64,000 nt of DNA from the NCBI GenBank assembly GCA_038049695.1, contig CP142461.1, positions 33,549,001-33,613,000 on the forward strand. Reading direction: 5' to 3'. The notes beneath the pieces were generated by a model that saw nothing but the letters and a program-made list of their open reading frames with translations, made no database searches and was not told the DNA's origin. This DNA is from Cinnamomum chago. Its lineage: Eukaryota > Streptophyta > Magnoliopsida > Laurales > Lauraceae. A program made the position numbers and the translations under genes. Of this stretch, positions 46,216 through 57,985 are shown piece after piece. Within the stretch, counting starts at the first letter, position 1. Each line of letters starts with the position of its first letter.

Positions 46216-46233
46216 TTGACGCCGTCTGTGGGG
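46216..46233 (+). other. Primer binding region of the Gypsy element
   Basis: TTGACGCCGTCTGTGGGG closely matches TTGGCGCCGTCTGTGGGG, the usual sequence right after the 5' LTR of Tat-type elements. It is thought to pair with an aspartate-type tRNA (family knowledge, not checked). One G-to-A change is seen. Confidence 0.7.
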
Positions 46234-46260
46234 AACGATTAAACTAAGTCTACAAAAACT

Positions 46261-48150
46261 ATGCCTCCAAAGATCAGAAATGGCGAAGGTATGTCGAAGA
46301 CCCCAAAGGACTCGTCGTTACCACCTCCAGTGCCACCGCCAGAGTTCCCACCGCCACCGGTGTTTCCGCTACAAGACTCACAACCCCCGCCACTCCAAGA
46401 TCCCCCTCCAAAAGGGAGATCTGGCGGAAAATCTATAGCGTTGTGTATAGAAGGACCTTACACAGTGTCCGTGGGCAAGTCTCCTTATCAGGCTGACGAT
46501 GGTGATGACGACAATGCCCTCATCGCTGACATCAGGACCCAGAACCTTATCATCCAAGAGCAGGATGAGTTGACTCGTCAGCTCAAGAGGCAGTTCAAAG
46601 AGAAGAAGAAAACCCAGGTACCATCCCCCAGACGGAACCCAACTCCCTTGGCTAATCAGGACTTGAGGCAAGTCCTGACCAACAATAGAAGAGACCGAGG
46701 CGACGAAAAAGTTTCAAGTAGCAGCCATCTACACGGAGACTCGAGAAGATCGCACCAGGAGCCAGAGTCGCATAGCCAGAGAACGGTGAAGACCTGAGAG
46801 AATGGCTTCACCGCCATGTCAAGCAAACGGTCCAGCGCAACATGGCAGAAGTCAGCCTCGATCGAGATCGACTAGATGCCTACGACGCCGAGGACCGAGG
46901 CATGTCTCCCTTCTCTCAGGAGATAAAAACCTTCCCTCTCCCTGAGAGATTTAGTGTCCTGAGATTCGTCCTCTATGACGGAGCCTTGGACCTCGTAGCA
47001 CACCTTCGACACTTCACCCAGCGGATGTTAGTCTGGGGCGACGTTGGTCCTCTAAACTGTAGAATCTTCTTTTCCAGTTTAGGCAACCTCCCCCTCATAT
47101 GGTTTTGCGCACTTTCGGAGGGATCGATTTCGAACTGGCTGCAGCTCCGAAACTCCTTCGTGGAGAACTTTTAGGCTCACCGAGTCATCCCAAAGACAAG
47201 TGGCAACCTCATGGCAATTCGGATGAGGCATACTGAAAACGGTACTCAGTTCGCCAAAAGATTCTGGACCATCTATAGCCAAATCAAAGACGCCAATGAT
47301 GAGGTGGCCATCATTTGTTTCCAGCAAGCTTTGCTCCCAGGTAATGATCTCCGCAAAGACCTGGTCCGGTCGCCCGTAGTCACAATGAAAGCATTGATGG
47401 CTAGGGTGAACCGGTTCATTGAACAAGAAGAGGATGAGGCCCGAGCTCATGAAAGCTTCGGCCTCTCGCAGGAAGACCAGCCCCCCAGAGGAGACAAAAA
47501 ATTCTCCAAGAGGGAACCAGAAGGAAAAAGGCCTCGACAAGCTCGGCAGCTTTCTCGGCCTCCATTTCTGGGGGCAACAGGAAGTATAAGTTCAAGCCAC
47601 TCAAGCCAGTCGTCGATTCCTATAGGGCTGTAAACACAATCTTCAAGGAGTCCATCTACAAGATCCTCAACAAGACCAAAATGGAGCCCTACTTCAAATG
47701 GCCGCAGCCGATGAAAGGTGATCAATCCACCCGAGATCAGGGCAAGTTCTGTACCTACCATAAGTAGAATGGGCACAGGACCGATGACTGCATGGCCCTC
47801 AAGTCCCATCTCGAGAAGCTCGTCAAGGACGGGCACTTGAAAGATTACATCAGGGAAGGTGGAAGGGTCAACCAAGCTCATCAGCGCCGACCTGATGAGG
47901 ATCAGGATAGTGATGAGCCGGAGGGCATTATCAACGTCATTCACCTGGCCCCCGCTCCTAGAGGGGGTAACCAAGCTCGTGCCGAGGCCAGGAGGGCTTC
48001 ACACAGCAAACAGGTGATGTCGGCCGAGCTGGAACCTACGTCCAAGAAGGCTCGAAAAGAGCGACCCAAGATCTGGTTCTCGAACGAAAACCTTGAAGGA
48101 GTCCAACTCCCCTACAATGACCCATTAATCCTCACCCTGAGGTTGAAGAA
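46261..48150 (+). pseudogene. Gypsy gag remnant
   Basis: Begins at a true ATG 48 bp after the primer site. The proline-rich N-terminus (46290-46410) is followed by a charged helix (ELTRQLKRQFKEKKK). The capsid-like region is split by stops: MSPFSQEIKTFPLPERF (46900-46960), RHFTQRMLVWGDV and LRNSFVENF. Further frames at 47211-47633 (QFAKRFWTIYSQIKDANDE) and 47792-48205 (HCMALKSHLEKLVKDGHLK type) complete a Tat gag. The usual zinc-knuckle region reads CTYHK followed by a stop near 47765. Not functional. Confidence 0.8.
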
Positions 48151-48560
48151 CTTCAAGGTAAAGCAAATTTTTGTGGATCCAGGGAGCTCTTCAGAGATCC
48201 TCTAGTTTGATTGCTTCAAGAGGCTTGGTCTTAAAGAGGAAGATTTACAGGAAGCCCGCACTCCCCTAGTGGACTTCAGCTCAAAGCTAGTGTACCCTAA
48301 GGGGAAAGTCTCCCTAGAAGTCTAATCGGAGGCGCCTCCATGACAGTCGACTTCCTAGTGGTGGATGCGATATCCCCATATAATGCAATCATGGGGCGGA
48401 CTTAGCTGTACACCATGGAAGCAGTGCCCTCCACCCATCACCAAAAGTTCAAGTTCTCATTGGAGAACGTAAGTGGTCGAGTTGAGGTGATCACAGTACC
48501 GGGAGACCAGCAGATGACCAAACAGTGCCTGATGGTTGTGGTACTTAGCGAAGCAGAACC
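48151..48560 (+). pseudogene. Gypsy protease remnant
   Basis: The active-site block reads VKQIFVDPGSSSEIL followed by a stop at 48204. Aspartic proteases need D-S/T-G; this copy has D-P-G, so the catalytic triad is lost. FDCFKRLGLKEED and YNAIMGRT follow, both usual in Tat proteases. Further stops confirm decay. Confidence 0.75.
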
Positions 48561-48573
48561 ACAGTAAGTACAT

Positions 48574-49960
48574 ATGGCCAAACTCGAAGCTGAACTTGGG
48601 GACGTCGGTCGATCAGCAGAGCAGAAGTGCGTTGAAGATCTGACCGAAGTCAGAATCAATCCCGATGACCCTGAAAGATATTTTCTGCTCGGGAGCCAGC
48701 TCCTCGAAGATGAAAGGTCCGAGCTACTTAACTTCTTGTTGCAGAACAAGGACGTTTTTGCCTGGACGCCATACGAGATGCCAGGCATCGACCCCGAGAT
48801 CATGTGCCACAAGCTGAGCATGACCTGTGGTGCAAAAAGTTTGCAGAACGGGGGTCCCACAAACAGAAGCAGTGATCGAGGAAGTCGAAAAGCTTCTGGA
48901 GGCCAAGGCTATCCGAGATATGCATTACCCAAAATGGATGGCCAACACAGTGGTGGTCAAGAAGAAGACCGGAAAGTGGAAGGTCTACAGGACTTCACTG
49001 ACCTTAATAAAGCCTGTCCTAAGGACAACTTCACACTCCGGAAGATCGACCAGATGATCGACGCCACTGCTGGACATAATAGGATGAGTTTCCTCGATGC
49101 CTACCGATGTTACCATCAGATTCCGATGCACGGGCCTGACGAAGAGAAGACTGCATTCATAACACCTAGAGGCATCTACTGTTACAAAGTGATGCCCTTT
49201 GGGTTAAAAATTACAGAGGCAACTTACCAGAGGTTGGTGACAAAGATGTTTCAGGCCAACTCGGAAAAACAATGGAGGTCTACATTGACGACATGGTTGT
49301 CAAGTCTAAAAGGTCACAGGACCACTTGGCGGACCTGAGTCAAACATTCGCCAATCTCAGCAATCGAAGCCAACCCAGAGCAAATCTCAAGGATCCGAGC
49401 AATCCAGAGTCGGACCTCGTCGAAACAAGTCCAAAGGCTCACAAAAATGGTAGCTGCGCTAAACCGCTTCATAAGACGAGCTTCAAACAAGTGTCGCCCC
49501 TTCTTCCAGCTTTTGAAGAAAAGTTCACAATTCCAATGGACTCTGGAGTGCGACAGAGTTCTGCAGGAATTCGCCTACCTGTCTTTGCCACCCCTGTTGT
49601 CTACACCGAAACAGGGCGAGATACTTTTCCTCTACCTGGCTGTCTCGGATCATGCAGTGAGCTCGGTATTAGTTAGAGAAGAAGGTAAGCATTAGAAGCC
49701 TATATACTACACAAGCAAGATCTTGTTTAACGCCGAGACCAGGTACCTTCCACTTGAGAAACTTGCATTAGCACTCATCAGTGCTTCTCGCCAACTCTCT
49801 CATTACTTCTAGACATACATAATAGTGGGTGTTACAGAACATCCGCTTAAGTCCCTTTTCAAAAAGACAGACTTCTCTGGAAGGATTTTAAGATGAGTCA
49901 TCAAACTGGGCCAGTACGATATCCAATATCAACCCAGAACGGCGATCAAAGCCCAAATTT
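48574..49960 (+). pseudogene. Gypsy reverse transcriptase remnant
   Basis: FAWTPYEMPGIDPEIMC, KKKTGKW, FLDAYRCYHQIPM, EKTAFITPRGIYCYKVMPFG and the catalytic VYIDDMVVKSKRS (49275-49310) are all recognisable. A frame change separates the palm region from YIDD, and a small deletion follows QTF near 49350. The thumb and connection continue with AALNRFIRRASNKC and LFLYLAVSDHAVSSVLVRE. Several stops are present (for example near 49694 and 49811). Confidence 0.85.
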
Positions 49961-50842
49961 TGGCAGATTTCATTGTAGAATTCACCTCTCCTAGTTCGGC
50001 ACCGACACAACTCGATACCGAACTGGGGGGCAACAAGGATGATGAGGTTACCGAGACAGAACAAGATCGATCTTGGAAGCAGTTCCTTGATTCAGTATGG
50101 AAAGTTTTCGTAAAAGAATCCTCAACCTCCAGGAGGGCTGGCGCCGGTATTGTGTTACAATCTCCAGAAGGCCTTGTCATCGAGCAAGCCTTGACACTCG
50201 ACTTCAAAGCATCCAATAACGAAGCCGAGTACGAAGCATTGATCGCAGGAATCGGTAACACTAAAATCCTGGGGGCACGACAACTATTGGTCTTCAGTGA
50301 CTCTCAGCTGGTGCGAGCCAACTAAGCGGAGGCTACCAAGCCCGAGACTAAAGGATGGCAGCATACTTGGCACACGCAAAGCAGCTCCTCTCCCAATTTT
50401 AGAAAGTCGAAGTCAAACAGATCAGCAGGGAATCTAACTCCCATGCTGACGCTCTCGCCAACCTAGCCTCTGCTGTCGAGGCAGAGAAGAAAAGGATTGT
50501 CGAAGTGGAGACACTAGATAAGCCAAGTATAGAGCTCCAACCACCTCGGCAGGTTTTGTGCGCTGACCTTGGCCCAAGCTAGATGGACCCAGTCATAGCA
50601 TTCCTAAAAGATGACAAACTCCCTGAAGATAGAAATGAAGCTCACAAGATCAGACTAAAAGCAGCTCGATTTTGGTTATCTCCAGATGACAAACTTTATA
50701 GAAAATCTTTCACCGGACCTTACCTCTAGTGCGTTCACCCCAGCAAAGTCGAAGATTTCCTCTATGAAATCCATGAAGGAATCTGCGGAAGCCGCATTGG
50801 TGGTCAGTCATTAGCCTACCGAGCTATCAGCCAAGGTTACTG
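49960..50842 (+). pseudogene. Gypsy RNase H remnant and linker to integrase
   Basis: SSTSRRAGAGIVLQSPEG, NNEAEYEALIAG and VFSDSQLV give an archaeal-type RNase H (50100-50325), as in Tat elements; the first catalytic Asp region reads VKESST instead of VDGSST. A stop at 50323 and a frame change follow. From 50720 the integrase zinc region begins and is cut at 50842 by the Copia insertion. Confidence 0.8.
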
Positions 50843-51832
50843 TGTTGGAATTTGAGATTCTTCGAGATAATTAATGAAGAGTTAAAAATGATTATGCGTT
50901 GGAATTATTGTCAACACATTGTCACAAGCATTGCAAACAAGTCAGAGGCCATGGAGACAGAGGTTTCACGAGCTAGAGCGCGACTATGCAATTTCCAAAC
51001 AGCAGCAGACAGCAGCCTCGCGCGCTCGAGCGCGTGAAGGTGCGCTCGAGCGCGCACAGTCGGATTCAGCCAAAGTCGAGACAGCAGTCTCGCGCGCTCG
51101 AGCGCGTGTAGGTGCGCTCGAGCGCGTGAGCGGAGAATTTTTAGGATCTTCACGATTTCGTATTTCTTTGATGGAAATCTATGTTTAAGATGACCTAATC
51201 TTATTTAAGAGGAGATTAGACTCGTGGAAGGGTGTGGGGGAAGTATCTCTTCTATCAAACAAAGGTGAGGAGAGTTTTTCAAGAGAGATTTAGAGAGAAG
51301 AGTGATTGTGAGAAGAAGGTGCTGCTGGGATTGCTGTGTTGCAGGTTTCTACAGCAAGTGTGGACGAGAATGTGCTCATGAAGATGATGATTCGTTCATA
51401 GATAAGTGTCTCTCTGTTTATAACTTAAAATTCAATTTGTAAGGGATTGAGAGAGAGAGATTGTAGAGGGGAAGGGCTGTAGAAAGAACTAAACTCTTAT
51501 TCTGTAAAACATCAAGTGGGTGCTTGGTGTTGGGGATTTGGTGATCCTGTCTGTTGGTGCAGACATATTGGAAAGGGAGTAGGTGCTTCCTAGATAGTGG
51601 GTGCTATCTGAAACTCAAGGGTGGGTGCTCTTTGTCGTTGGTGCGACTAAATAGATTCAGACCTATTCCGGATCGGTGTTCGGAAAGTCTTTGAACCGTG
51701 GACGTAGCCTTTTTGGTGAACCACGTTAAATCTGTTGTCCGTGTGTGTGATTTGATCTTTTGTTGTTGAAATTGGACCTGATTTTAGAGATCACTGATTC
51801 ACCCCCCCTCTCAGTGATCGCGATATCCAACA
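50843..51832 (+). repeat. 5' LTR of the intact Copia element
   Basis: 990 bp, TGTTGGAATTTGAG to CGATATCCAACA. Contains four copies of the 12-bp palindrome GCGCTCGAGCGC at 51022, 51042, 51094 and 51114. Short frames on both strands across these (50911-51188) are by-products of the palindromes. Confidence 0.96.
51022..51125. repeat. GCGCTCGAGCGC palindrome array in the 5' LTR
   Basis: Four perfect copies start at 51022, 51042, 51094 and 51114: two pairs spaced 20 bp within a pair and 72 bp between pairs. Flanks extend pairing (CGCGCTCGAGCGCG; GTGCGCTCGAGCGCGCAC). The block is dense in CpG inside an AT-rich LTR. The same array is in the 3' LTR at about 57170-57275. Confidence 0.93.
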
Positions 51833-51834
51833 AT

Positions 51835-51846
51835 TGGTATCAGAGC
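51835..51846 (+). other. Primer binding site of the intact Copia element
   Basis: TGGTATCAGAGC two bases after the LTR, the initiator tRNA-Met type site. The gag-pol ATG follows 52 bp later. Confidence 0.93.
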
Positions 51847-51898
51847 CCGGCTCCCTTGATAAGCTTAACACGCTGAGGGTGATCTATTGTCAAATCAC

Positions 51899-54800
51899 AT
51901 GGCATCTAATACAGGGAATATGAAAGCACCTTTGTTTGATGGCTCTAATTACTCCTTCTGGAAGATCAGAATGCAGGCCTTCATTAAATCACTTGGCTAT
52001 GATGTCTGGGAGGCTGTCAGAGTCGGTTACAATGCTGCCATCGTACCCACTGATGCTGCAACGAAGAAGTTAGCAGACAACGACTCCAAGGCGCAGAATG
52101 CACTCTTTAGTGGTCTTGTGGACAGCGAGCTGGTCAAAGTTATTGCATGCAAAACAGCCAAGGAAATATGGGACAAGTTGCAAAGCATTCATGAAGGTGA
52201 TGAGAAGATTAAAGAAGCAAAGTTGCAAACCCATCGCTCTCAATTCGAGTCTCTTCGCATGGAGGAAAGCGAGAATATTGATTCTTACTTGCAACGAGTG
52301 AATGAAGTCACGAATGACATTCGTGGACTAGGGGAGGAAATTAAGGAACCAGTCATCGTCAAAAAGGTTCTAAGATCTCTTCTTTCCCGGTTTGATTCCA
52401 AAGTCTCTGCCATTGAAGAAGCTAAGGATCTGAATGCCTTCACCATGGATGAATTGCATGGTACACTCACTGCCTACAAGATGCGCATAGGCAAGACATC
52501 ATCATCTGATAGAGAAGCGGCCTTCAAAGCTCAGAAGAAAGGGAAAGAAATTACTGGTCATGAGGCTGATACTGAAGATGATGAGCTTGAGGCTCAATTT
52601 GTTAGAAAGCTGAAGAAAGGAAGCAATGGAAAGTACAAAGGGAAGCTACCCTTTAAATGCTTCAATTGTGGAGGTGTTGGCCATTTTGCTGCCAAGTGTC
52701 CGCTGAAAGAAGACAATGATAATGACTCTTATACTGATAAGAGTAAAAGGAAGAAAAATTTCAGAAAAGGGGGCAAAGCACAAACCTTTATAAGCCAACA
52801 AGATGACAGCACATCTGAAACTTCAAACGATGATGAATCAACTGAAGCTCTCTTCATGGTTACTGTTGAAGAAGAAGAGGAGCAAGAGCTGGAAGAAAAA
52901 GAGGAGGCCGAGGTCAATCTTGAAGAAGAACTCATTGCTGCACTTGAGGAGCTTAGCATGGAGCGTAAAACAAGTAAGAAAAATCTGAAACTTCTCCATG
53001 AATCTGAAAGTTCAGTTATTGCTTTGAAAACTCAAGTTGAAGAATATAAAAGAATGGTGGAAGTCCTTGAAAATCAAATAAGTATAAAAAAGGAAGAGGC
53101 TATGAAACTTGAAACTGAAATCGCTAGAGCAAAGGCTGAAAACTTGAAAAGTAGACAAAAACTCAAAGCGCTCCAAGCGATTGAAGGGACAATGAAACTC
53201 AATGAAATTCTGAAAGTTCAAAAGCCCTTCCACAATAAATTTGGTATTGGATTTGAGATCGGAGAATCCTCTAAGGCTACACCTTCTTTGTCTATGAAAC
53301 AAAGTGCTATACCTCTCAAGGCCACAAAGCTTCAAATTCAGCCTAGTATTGAGATGGTAAATAAGAAAAGGTTTGTGGAGTTTAATCAGCCACCTAAGAA
53401 AGGAAGGATGTTCAGATTCTACGGTTATTGCTTTCATTGTAATAGATATGGTCATAAAAGAACTGATTGTAGATTCTATGTGAGAAACAGTCCTTTAGTG
53501 ACTAGGAACCCTTTTTCAATCCTAAACGGCCACAAAATTGAGTGCCATAAGTGTTATAATTATGGACACTTGGCTAGGGATTGTAGATTGCCTATTACTA
53601 ACCAATTTCAGGTTGAAAAGAAACCCAAGTTAGTCAAGGCTTGGAGGGCAAAGAAAAGTGCAGAAAATACCAAGGAATCGCTCATTGTGCAAATGGCATT
53701 CAATGCACAAAAGAAGGCAGCACCATGGGTCCTTGATAGTGGCTGTTCAAGCCATATGACAGGTGATAAAGATAAATTCATCAAATTACAGCACTATGAA
53801 GGCGGATCAGTGAAGTTTGGTAACAATGATGGTGCCAAGATCTGCGGAAAAGGTGTTGTTCAGCTAATGGCAAACAAGATCAAATCAGAAGAAGTCTTAT
53901 ATGTGTCTGGACTGAGACACAACTTGCTAAGTGTGAGCCAGATCTGTGACAAGGGCCACGAAGTTGCCTTCACAAAGAATGGGTTTGTTATCAAGAAGTG
54001 TAGCAACGGCAAAACAGTGGCTACTGGATCTAGGACTGCTGGGAATCTCTATACATTGTCAGATGGAGCTGAAAAGACTTGCTTAATAAGTCGGACAGAG
54101 GAAAGTTGGTTGTGGCACAAACGCCTAGGACATCTAAGTTTTGATAACTTGTCAAAAATTTGCAAATCAAAGGCTGTAAGAGGTATGTCTACAGTTGAAA
54201 AGCCTTCCAACCCCATTTGTGATTCCTGTCAAAAGGGAAAGCAAACGAGGGTAATGTTCAAGTCAAAGGAGCATCATTCAAAGAAACCTCTTGAGCTAGT
54301 GCACACTGATCTCTGTGGTCCTATGCGAACTCGAAGCACCAATGGAGATAAGTATTTCATGTTATGCATTGATGATTATACTCGTATGACATGGGTATTG
54401 TTTCTTAAGCATAAACATCAAGCACTTGATCGGTTCAAAGTGTTTAAAGCACAGGTTGAGAACATGCTAGGGAAGCGAATCAAGACGCTAAGGTCTGATC
54501 GTGGAGGCCAATTCACATCTGAAGAATTTACCAAGTTCTGTGAGCATCATGGCATTCAACGGCAATACTCAGCCCCTAGAACTCCACAGCAGAATGGAGT
54601 TGTTGAACGCAAGAACCGCACCGTGCAGGAGATGGCACGCACTATGCTGGTTGAGAGCAAATTGGCTAATAAATACTGGAAGGAAGCAATTCATACGGCT
54701 GTATACATTCAGAATCGATGCTTGATCAGGCCACATGAAGACAAAACTCCCTATGAGCTATGGTTTGGAAGAAAAGCAATAGTCAAGCACTTCAGAGTCT

Positions 54801-56740
54801 TCGGTAGCAAGTGTTATATCAAGCGGCTCGAACAAAATCCAGGAAAATTCGAGGAAAGAGCTGATGAAGGTATATTTCTGGGTTACTCCTCCTCTAGTAA
54901 GGCTTACCAGTGTCTTAACAAAAGGACCAGAAAGATCATAGAAAGTGCTGATGTTAGAATTAATGAACATCATGAATCCATGCCTATGTCTAGTGAAGGA
55001 AGCACAATTTATGAAAATCTCTCTGAATCAGAGAATGAAAGGTCTGAATCCAATACATCAAGGGATAGTTCAGAAGTCACCTCTCCTACTAAACATAGGA
55101 CTTGGGTAGAGCACCACCCTAAGGATCAAATCATTGGAGATCCTCAGGCCGGTGTTCAAACTAGACAAAGTGTAGTTAGCAATTACTCACTTGTGTCCAC
55201 CATTGAACCCAAGACTGTGGCTGAAGCCAGTCTCGATGAAAGTTGGTTGAAAGCTATGCATGAGGAGTTGGAGCAAATAGAGAAGAACTCCACATGGGAA
55301 CTAGTTCCTAGACCTACTGATAAGAATGTTATTGGTACTAAATGGGTCTTTCGGAATAAGTTGAATGAAGATGGTCAGGTCATAAGAAACAAAGCAAGGT
55401 TGGTTTGTAAAGGCTATGCTCAAGTTGAAGGCATAGATTTTGAAGAGACCTTTGCACCGGTGGCTCGTCTGGAAGCCATTCGTATGTTTCTTGCATTGGC
55501 TGCATACAAAACCTTCAAGGTTTTTCAGATGGATGTAAAGTCAGCTTTCTTGAATGGATTACTGGAAGAAGAGGTATACATTGAGCAACCTGATGGTTTT
55601 CTCATTAGCAAAAATTCAGACCTAGTGTGCAAGTTGAACAAAGCTCTTTATGGACTGAAGCAAGCGCCAAGGGCGTGGTATGCAAGACTAGACCTCTATC
55701 TCCGCAAGATCGGTTTTGGAAAAGGACTGGTTGATAGCAATCTTTATGTCAAAACAGAGTTAAGCAAACAGCTGGTTGTTATCGTTTATGTCGATGACAT
55801 AATCTTTGGCGGAAATGATGAAGAATTGTGCAGGAATTTTGCTGAAGAGATGAAGAAAGAATTTGAGATGTCAATGCTTGGAGAACTGAAGTTCTTTCTT
55901 GGTTTGCAAGTTCAGCAGCTGAATCACGGTATCTTCATATCACAGATGAAGTACATCAAGGAAATGCTGAAGCGTTTTAACATGGAAGACAGCAAGCCAG
56001 TGAGCACACCAATGTCAACAAACACAAAGCTAAGCAAAGATGATAAGGGTTCGTCTGTTGATCACACCACCTATCGATCTATGATAGGAAGCTTGCTCTA
56101 CTTGACTGCTACGAGACCAGATCTTCTACAAGCAGTATGTATGGTGGCTCGATTTCAAGCATCCCCAACTGAAACGCATCTTACAGCAGTAAAAAGGATC
56201 TTTCGATATCTGAAAGGTACTATGGAGCTTGGTATCTGGTATCCCAAAGGCAAATCCTTCACTCTTGTTGCATACTCTGACGCCGATTGGGCTGGATGTA
56301 TAGATGATCGCAAGAGTACAAGCGGTGGTGCATTCTATCTTGGTGAAAGGTTGGTGGCATGGCACAGTAAGAAGCAAGATTCAGTATCCCTTTCGACAGC
56401 GGAAGCGGAATATATTGCAGCGGCAACTTGTTGTACGCAAGTGCTGTGGATGCGGCAAATGCTCTCTGATCTAGGAGTTCAAACAACTGATCCTACGCCG
56501 ATCCTATGTGATAACACGAGTGCAATTCACATCTCTAAGAATCCTGTTCAGCACTCTCGAACGAAGCATGTTGCAATCCGCTATCACTTTCTCAAAGAAA
56601 AGGTTGCTGCTGGAGAGGTAAAGTTGGATTATGTTCCAACCACTGAACAAGTAGCTGATATCTTCACAAAGCCTCTACCAAAGGAAGTCTTCGAGTATCT
56701 TCGTAAGAAATTGGGAGTTACTCACTCTCCCAAGACTTAG
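51899..56740 (+). CDS. Copia gag-pol polyprotein, full length
   Basis: An uninterrupted frame of 1613 residues. The start is the ATG at 51899 ([18 protein letters not shown]); upstream codons in the same frame include only a TTG. The gag has a UBN2-type capsid ([17 protein letters not shown]), a CCHC knuckle [14 protein letters not shown] (about residue 255), an acidic and coiled-coil stretch, then two more knuckles, [14 protein letters not shown] and [14 protein letters not shown] (about 510-565). Protease: [13 protein letters not shown] (about 610). Pre-integrase: [10 protein letters not shown]. Integrase: [26 protein letters not shown]. Reverse transcriptase: [22 protein letters not shown] (about 1300). 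RNase [10 protein letters not shown] and [12 protein letters not shown]. All catalytic motifs are present. Three knuckles are unusual. It inserted into the Gypsy integrase region in the same orientation. Confidence 0.95.
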   Translation: MASNTGNMKAPLFDGSNYSFWKIRMQAFIKSLGYDVWEAVRVGYNAAIVPTDAATKKLADNDSKAQNALFSGLVDSELVKVIACKTAKEIWDKLQSIHEGDEKIKEAKLQTHRSQFESLRMEESENIDSYLQRVNEVTNDIRGLGEEIKEPVIVKKVLRSLLSRFDSKVSAIEEAKDLNAFTMDELHGTLTAYKMRIGKTSSSDREAAFKAQKKGKEITGHEADTEDDELEAQFVRKLKKGSNGKYKGKLPFKCFNCGGVGHFAAKCPLKEDNDNDSYTDKSKRKKNFRKGGKAQTFISQQDDSTSETSNDDESTEALFMVTVEEEEEQELEEKEEAEVNLEEELIAALEELSMERKTSKKNLKLLHESESSVIALKTQVEEYKRMVEVLENQISIKKEEAMKLETEIARAKAENLKSRQKLKALQAIEGTMKLNEILKVQKPFHNKFGIGFEIGESSKATPSLSMKQSAIPLKATKLQIQPSIEMVNKKRFVEFNQPPKKGRMFRFYGYCFHCNRYGHKRTDCRFYVRNSPLVTRNPFSILNGHKIECHKCYNYGHLARDCRLPITNQFQVEKKPKLVKAWRAKKSAENTKESLIVQMAFNAQKKAAPWVLDSGCSSHMTGDKDKFIKLQHYEGGSVKFGNNDGAKICGKGVVQLMANKIKSEEVLYVSGLRHNLLSVSQICDKGHEVAFTKNGFVIKKCSNGKTVATGSRTAGNLYTLSDGAEKTCLISRTEESWLWHKRLGHLSFDNLSKICKSKAVRGMSTVEKPSNPICDSCQKGKQTRVMFKSKEHHSKKPLELVHTDLCGPMRTRSTNGDKYFMLCIDDYTRMTWVLFLKHKHQALDRFKVFKAQVENMLGKRIKTLRSDRGGQFTSEEFTKFCEHHGIQRQYSAPRTPQQNGVVERKNRTVQEMARTMLVESKLANKYWKEAIHTAVYIQNRCLIRPHEDKTPYELWFGRKAIVKHFRVFGSKCYIKRLEQNPGKFEERADEGIFLGYSSSSKAYQCLNKRTRKIIESADVRINEHHESMPMSSEGSTIYENLSESENERSESNTSRDSSEVTSPTKHRTWVEHHPKDQIIGDPQAGVQTRQSVVSNYSLVSTIEPKTVAEASLDESWLKAMHEELEQIEKNSTWELVPRPTDKNVIGTKWVFRNKLNEDGQVIRNKARLVCKGYAQVEGIDFEETFAPVARLEAIRMFLALAAYKTFKVFQMDVKSAFLNGLLEEEVYIEQPDGFLISKNSDLVCKLNKALYGLKQAPRAWYARLDLYLRKIGFGKGLVDSNLYVKTELSKQLVVIVYVDDIIFGGNDEELCRNFAEEMKKEFEMSMLGELKFFLGLQVQQLNHGIFISQMKYIKEMLKRFNMEDSKPVSTPMSTNTKLSKDDKGSSVDHTTYRSMIGSLLYLTATRPDLLQAVCMVARFQASPTETHLTAVKRIFRYLKGTMELGIWYPKGKSFTLVAYSDADWAGCIDDRKSTSGGAFYLGERLVAWHSKKQDSVSLSTAEAEYIAAATCCTQVLWMRQMLSDLGVQTTDPTPILCDNTSAIHISKNPVQHSRTKHVAIRYHFLKEKVAAGEVKLDYVPTTEQVADIFTKPLPKEVFEYLRKKLGVTHSPKT

Positions 56741-56988
56741 AAGACCTTCGCGCAAGGGGGAGCAAATTTTCAATTTGTTTTTGCTCCTTCCACAGTCCCT
56801 TTGGATTTGTTGTCAAAGGGGGAGACAGTGTGGTCATTGAAAGCATGAAGACAGGGGGAGACCTTGGTATGGATTATTGAAGGTCTGTAATGAAGACACT
56901 TCAGAAGTTCAGCATGCTCCAAGTAGAAGCTCAGCATGCATGTTCCATGCATGTTCCAAGTGTTGCCAACAATTCCAAAGGGGGAGAT
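56741..56988 (+). other. 3' untranslated segment and polypurine tract of the Copia element
   Basis: About 250 bp between pol stop and 3' LTR. GGGGGAG-type purine runs occur at about 56755, 56818, 56854 and, adjacent to the LTR, AAAGGGGGAGAT at 56977-56988, the functional polypurine tract. The internal repeats may be extra priming sites. No env-like frame is present. Confidence 0.7.
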
Positions 56989-57980
56989 TGTTGGAATTTG
57001 AGATTCTTCGAGATAATTAATGAAGAGTTAAAAATGATTATGCGTTGGAATTATTGTCAACACATTGTCACAAGCATTGCAAACAAGTCAGAGGCCATGG
57101 AGACAGAGGTTTCACGAGCTAGAGCGCGACTATGCAATTTCCAGACAGCAGCAGACAGCAGCCTCGCGCGCTCGAGCGCGTGAAGGTGCGCTCGAGCGCG
57201 CACAGTCGGATTCAGCCAAAGTCGAGACAGCAGTCTCGCGCGCTCGAGCGCGTGTAGGTGCGCTCGAGCGCGTGAGCGGAGAATTTTTAGGATCTTCACG
57301 ATTTCGTATTTCTTTGATGGAAATCTATGTTTAAGATGACCTAATCTTATTTAAGAGGAGATTAGACTCGTGGAAGGGTGTGGGGGAAGTATCTCTTCTA
57401 TCAAACAAAGGTGAGGAGAGTTTTTCAAGAGAGATTTAGAGAGAAGAGTGATTGTGAGAAGAAGGTGCTGCTGGGATTGCTGTGTTGCAGGTTTCTACAG
57501 CAAGTGTGGACGAGAATGTGCTCATGAAGATGATGATTCGTTCATAGATAAGTGTCTCTCTGTTTATAACTTAAAACTCAATTTGTAAGGGATTGAGAGA
57601 GAGAGATTGTAGAGGGGAAGGGCTGTAGAAAGAACTAAACTCTTATTCTGTAAAACATCAAGTGGGTGCTTGGTGTTGGGGATTTGGTGATCCTGTCTGT
57701 TGGTGCAGACATATTGGAAAGGGAGTAGGTGCTTCCTAGATAGTGGGTGCTATCTGAAACTCAAGGGTGGGTGCTCTTTGTCGTTGGTGCGACTAAATAG
57801 ATTCAGACCTATTCCGGATCGGTGTTCGGAAAGTCTTTGAACCGTGGACGTAGCCTTTTTGGTGAACCACGTTAAATCTGTTGTCCGTGTGTGTGATTTG
57901 ATCTTTTGTTGTTGAAATTGGACCTGATTTTAGAGATCACTGATTCACCCCCCCCCTCTCAGTGATCGCGATATCCAACA
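56989..57980 (+). repeat. 3' LTR of the intact Copia element
   Basis: 992 bp. Differences from the 5' LTR seen by eye: CCAGACAGC for CCAAACAGC (near 57142), AAAACTCAA for AAAATTCAA (near 57577) and a C-run two bases longer near 57948. It ends CCAACA at 57980, followed by the TACTG duplication. Confidence 0.95.
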
Positions 57981-57985
57981 TACTG

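Larger units (their letters stand above)
50843..57980 (+). mobile_element. Intact Ty1/Copia retrotransposon with 5-bp TSD
   Basis: A 7138-bp element bounded by TACTG (50838-50842 and 57981-57985). LTRs of 990 bp (50843-51832) and 992 bp (56989-57980) end in TGTTGG/CCAACA. Between them are the primer site TGGTATCAGAGC, one uninterrupted gag-pol frame and the polypurine tract AAAGGGGGAGAT. Only two base differences and a C-run length change were seen between the LTRs (about 0.2 %), so the insertion is very recent. Every part needed for autonomy appears present. It has no env-like frame between pol and the 3' LTR. Confidence 0.96.

Noticed and set aside
50911-51188. Arg/Ala-rich frames on both strands of the Copia LTR, present twice
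   Set aside because: By-product of the CGCGCTCGAGCGCG palindromes, which read as similar peptides on both strands; the position is inside the LTR.
51887-51898. Gag-pol start four codons upstream of the ATG
   Set aside because: The codon at 51887 is TTG; the first true ATG is at 51899.
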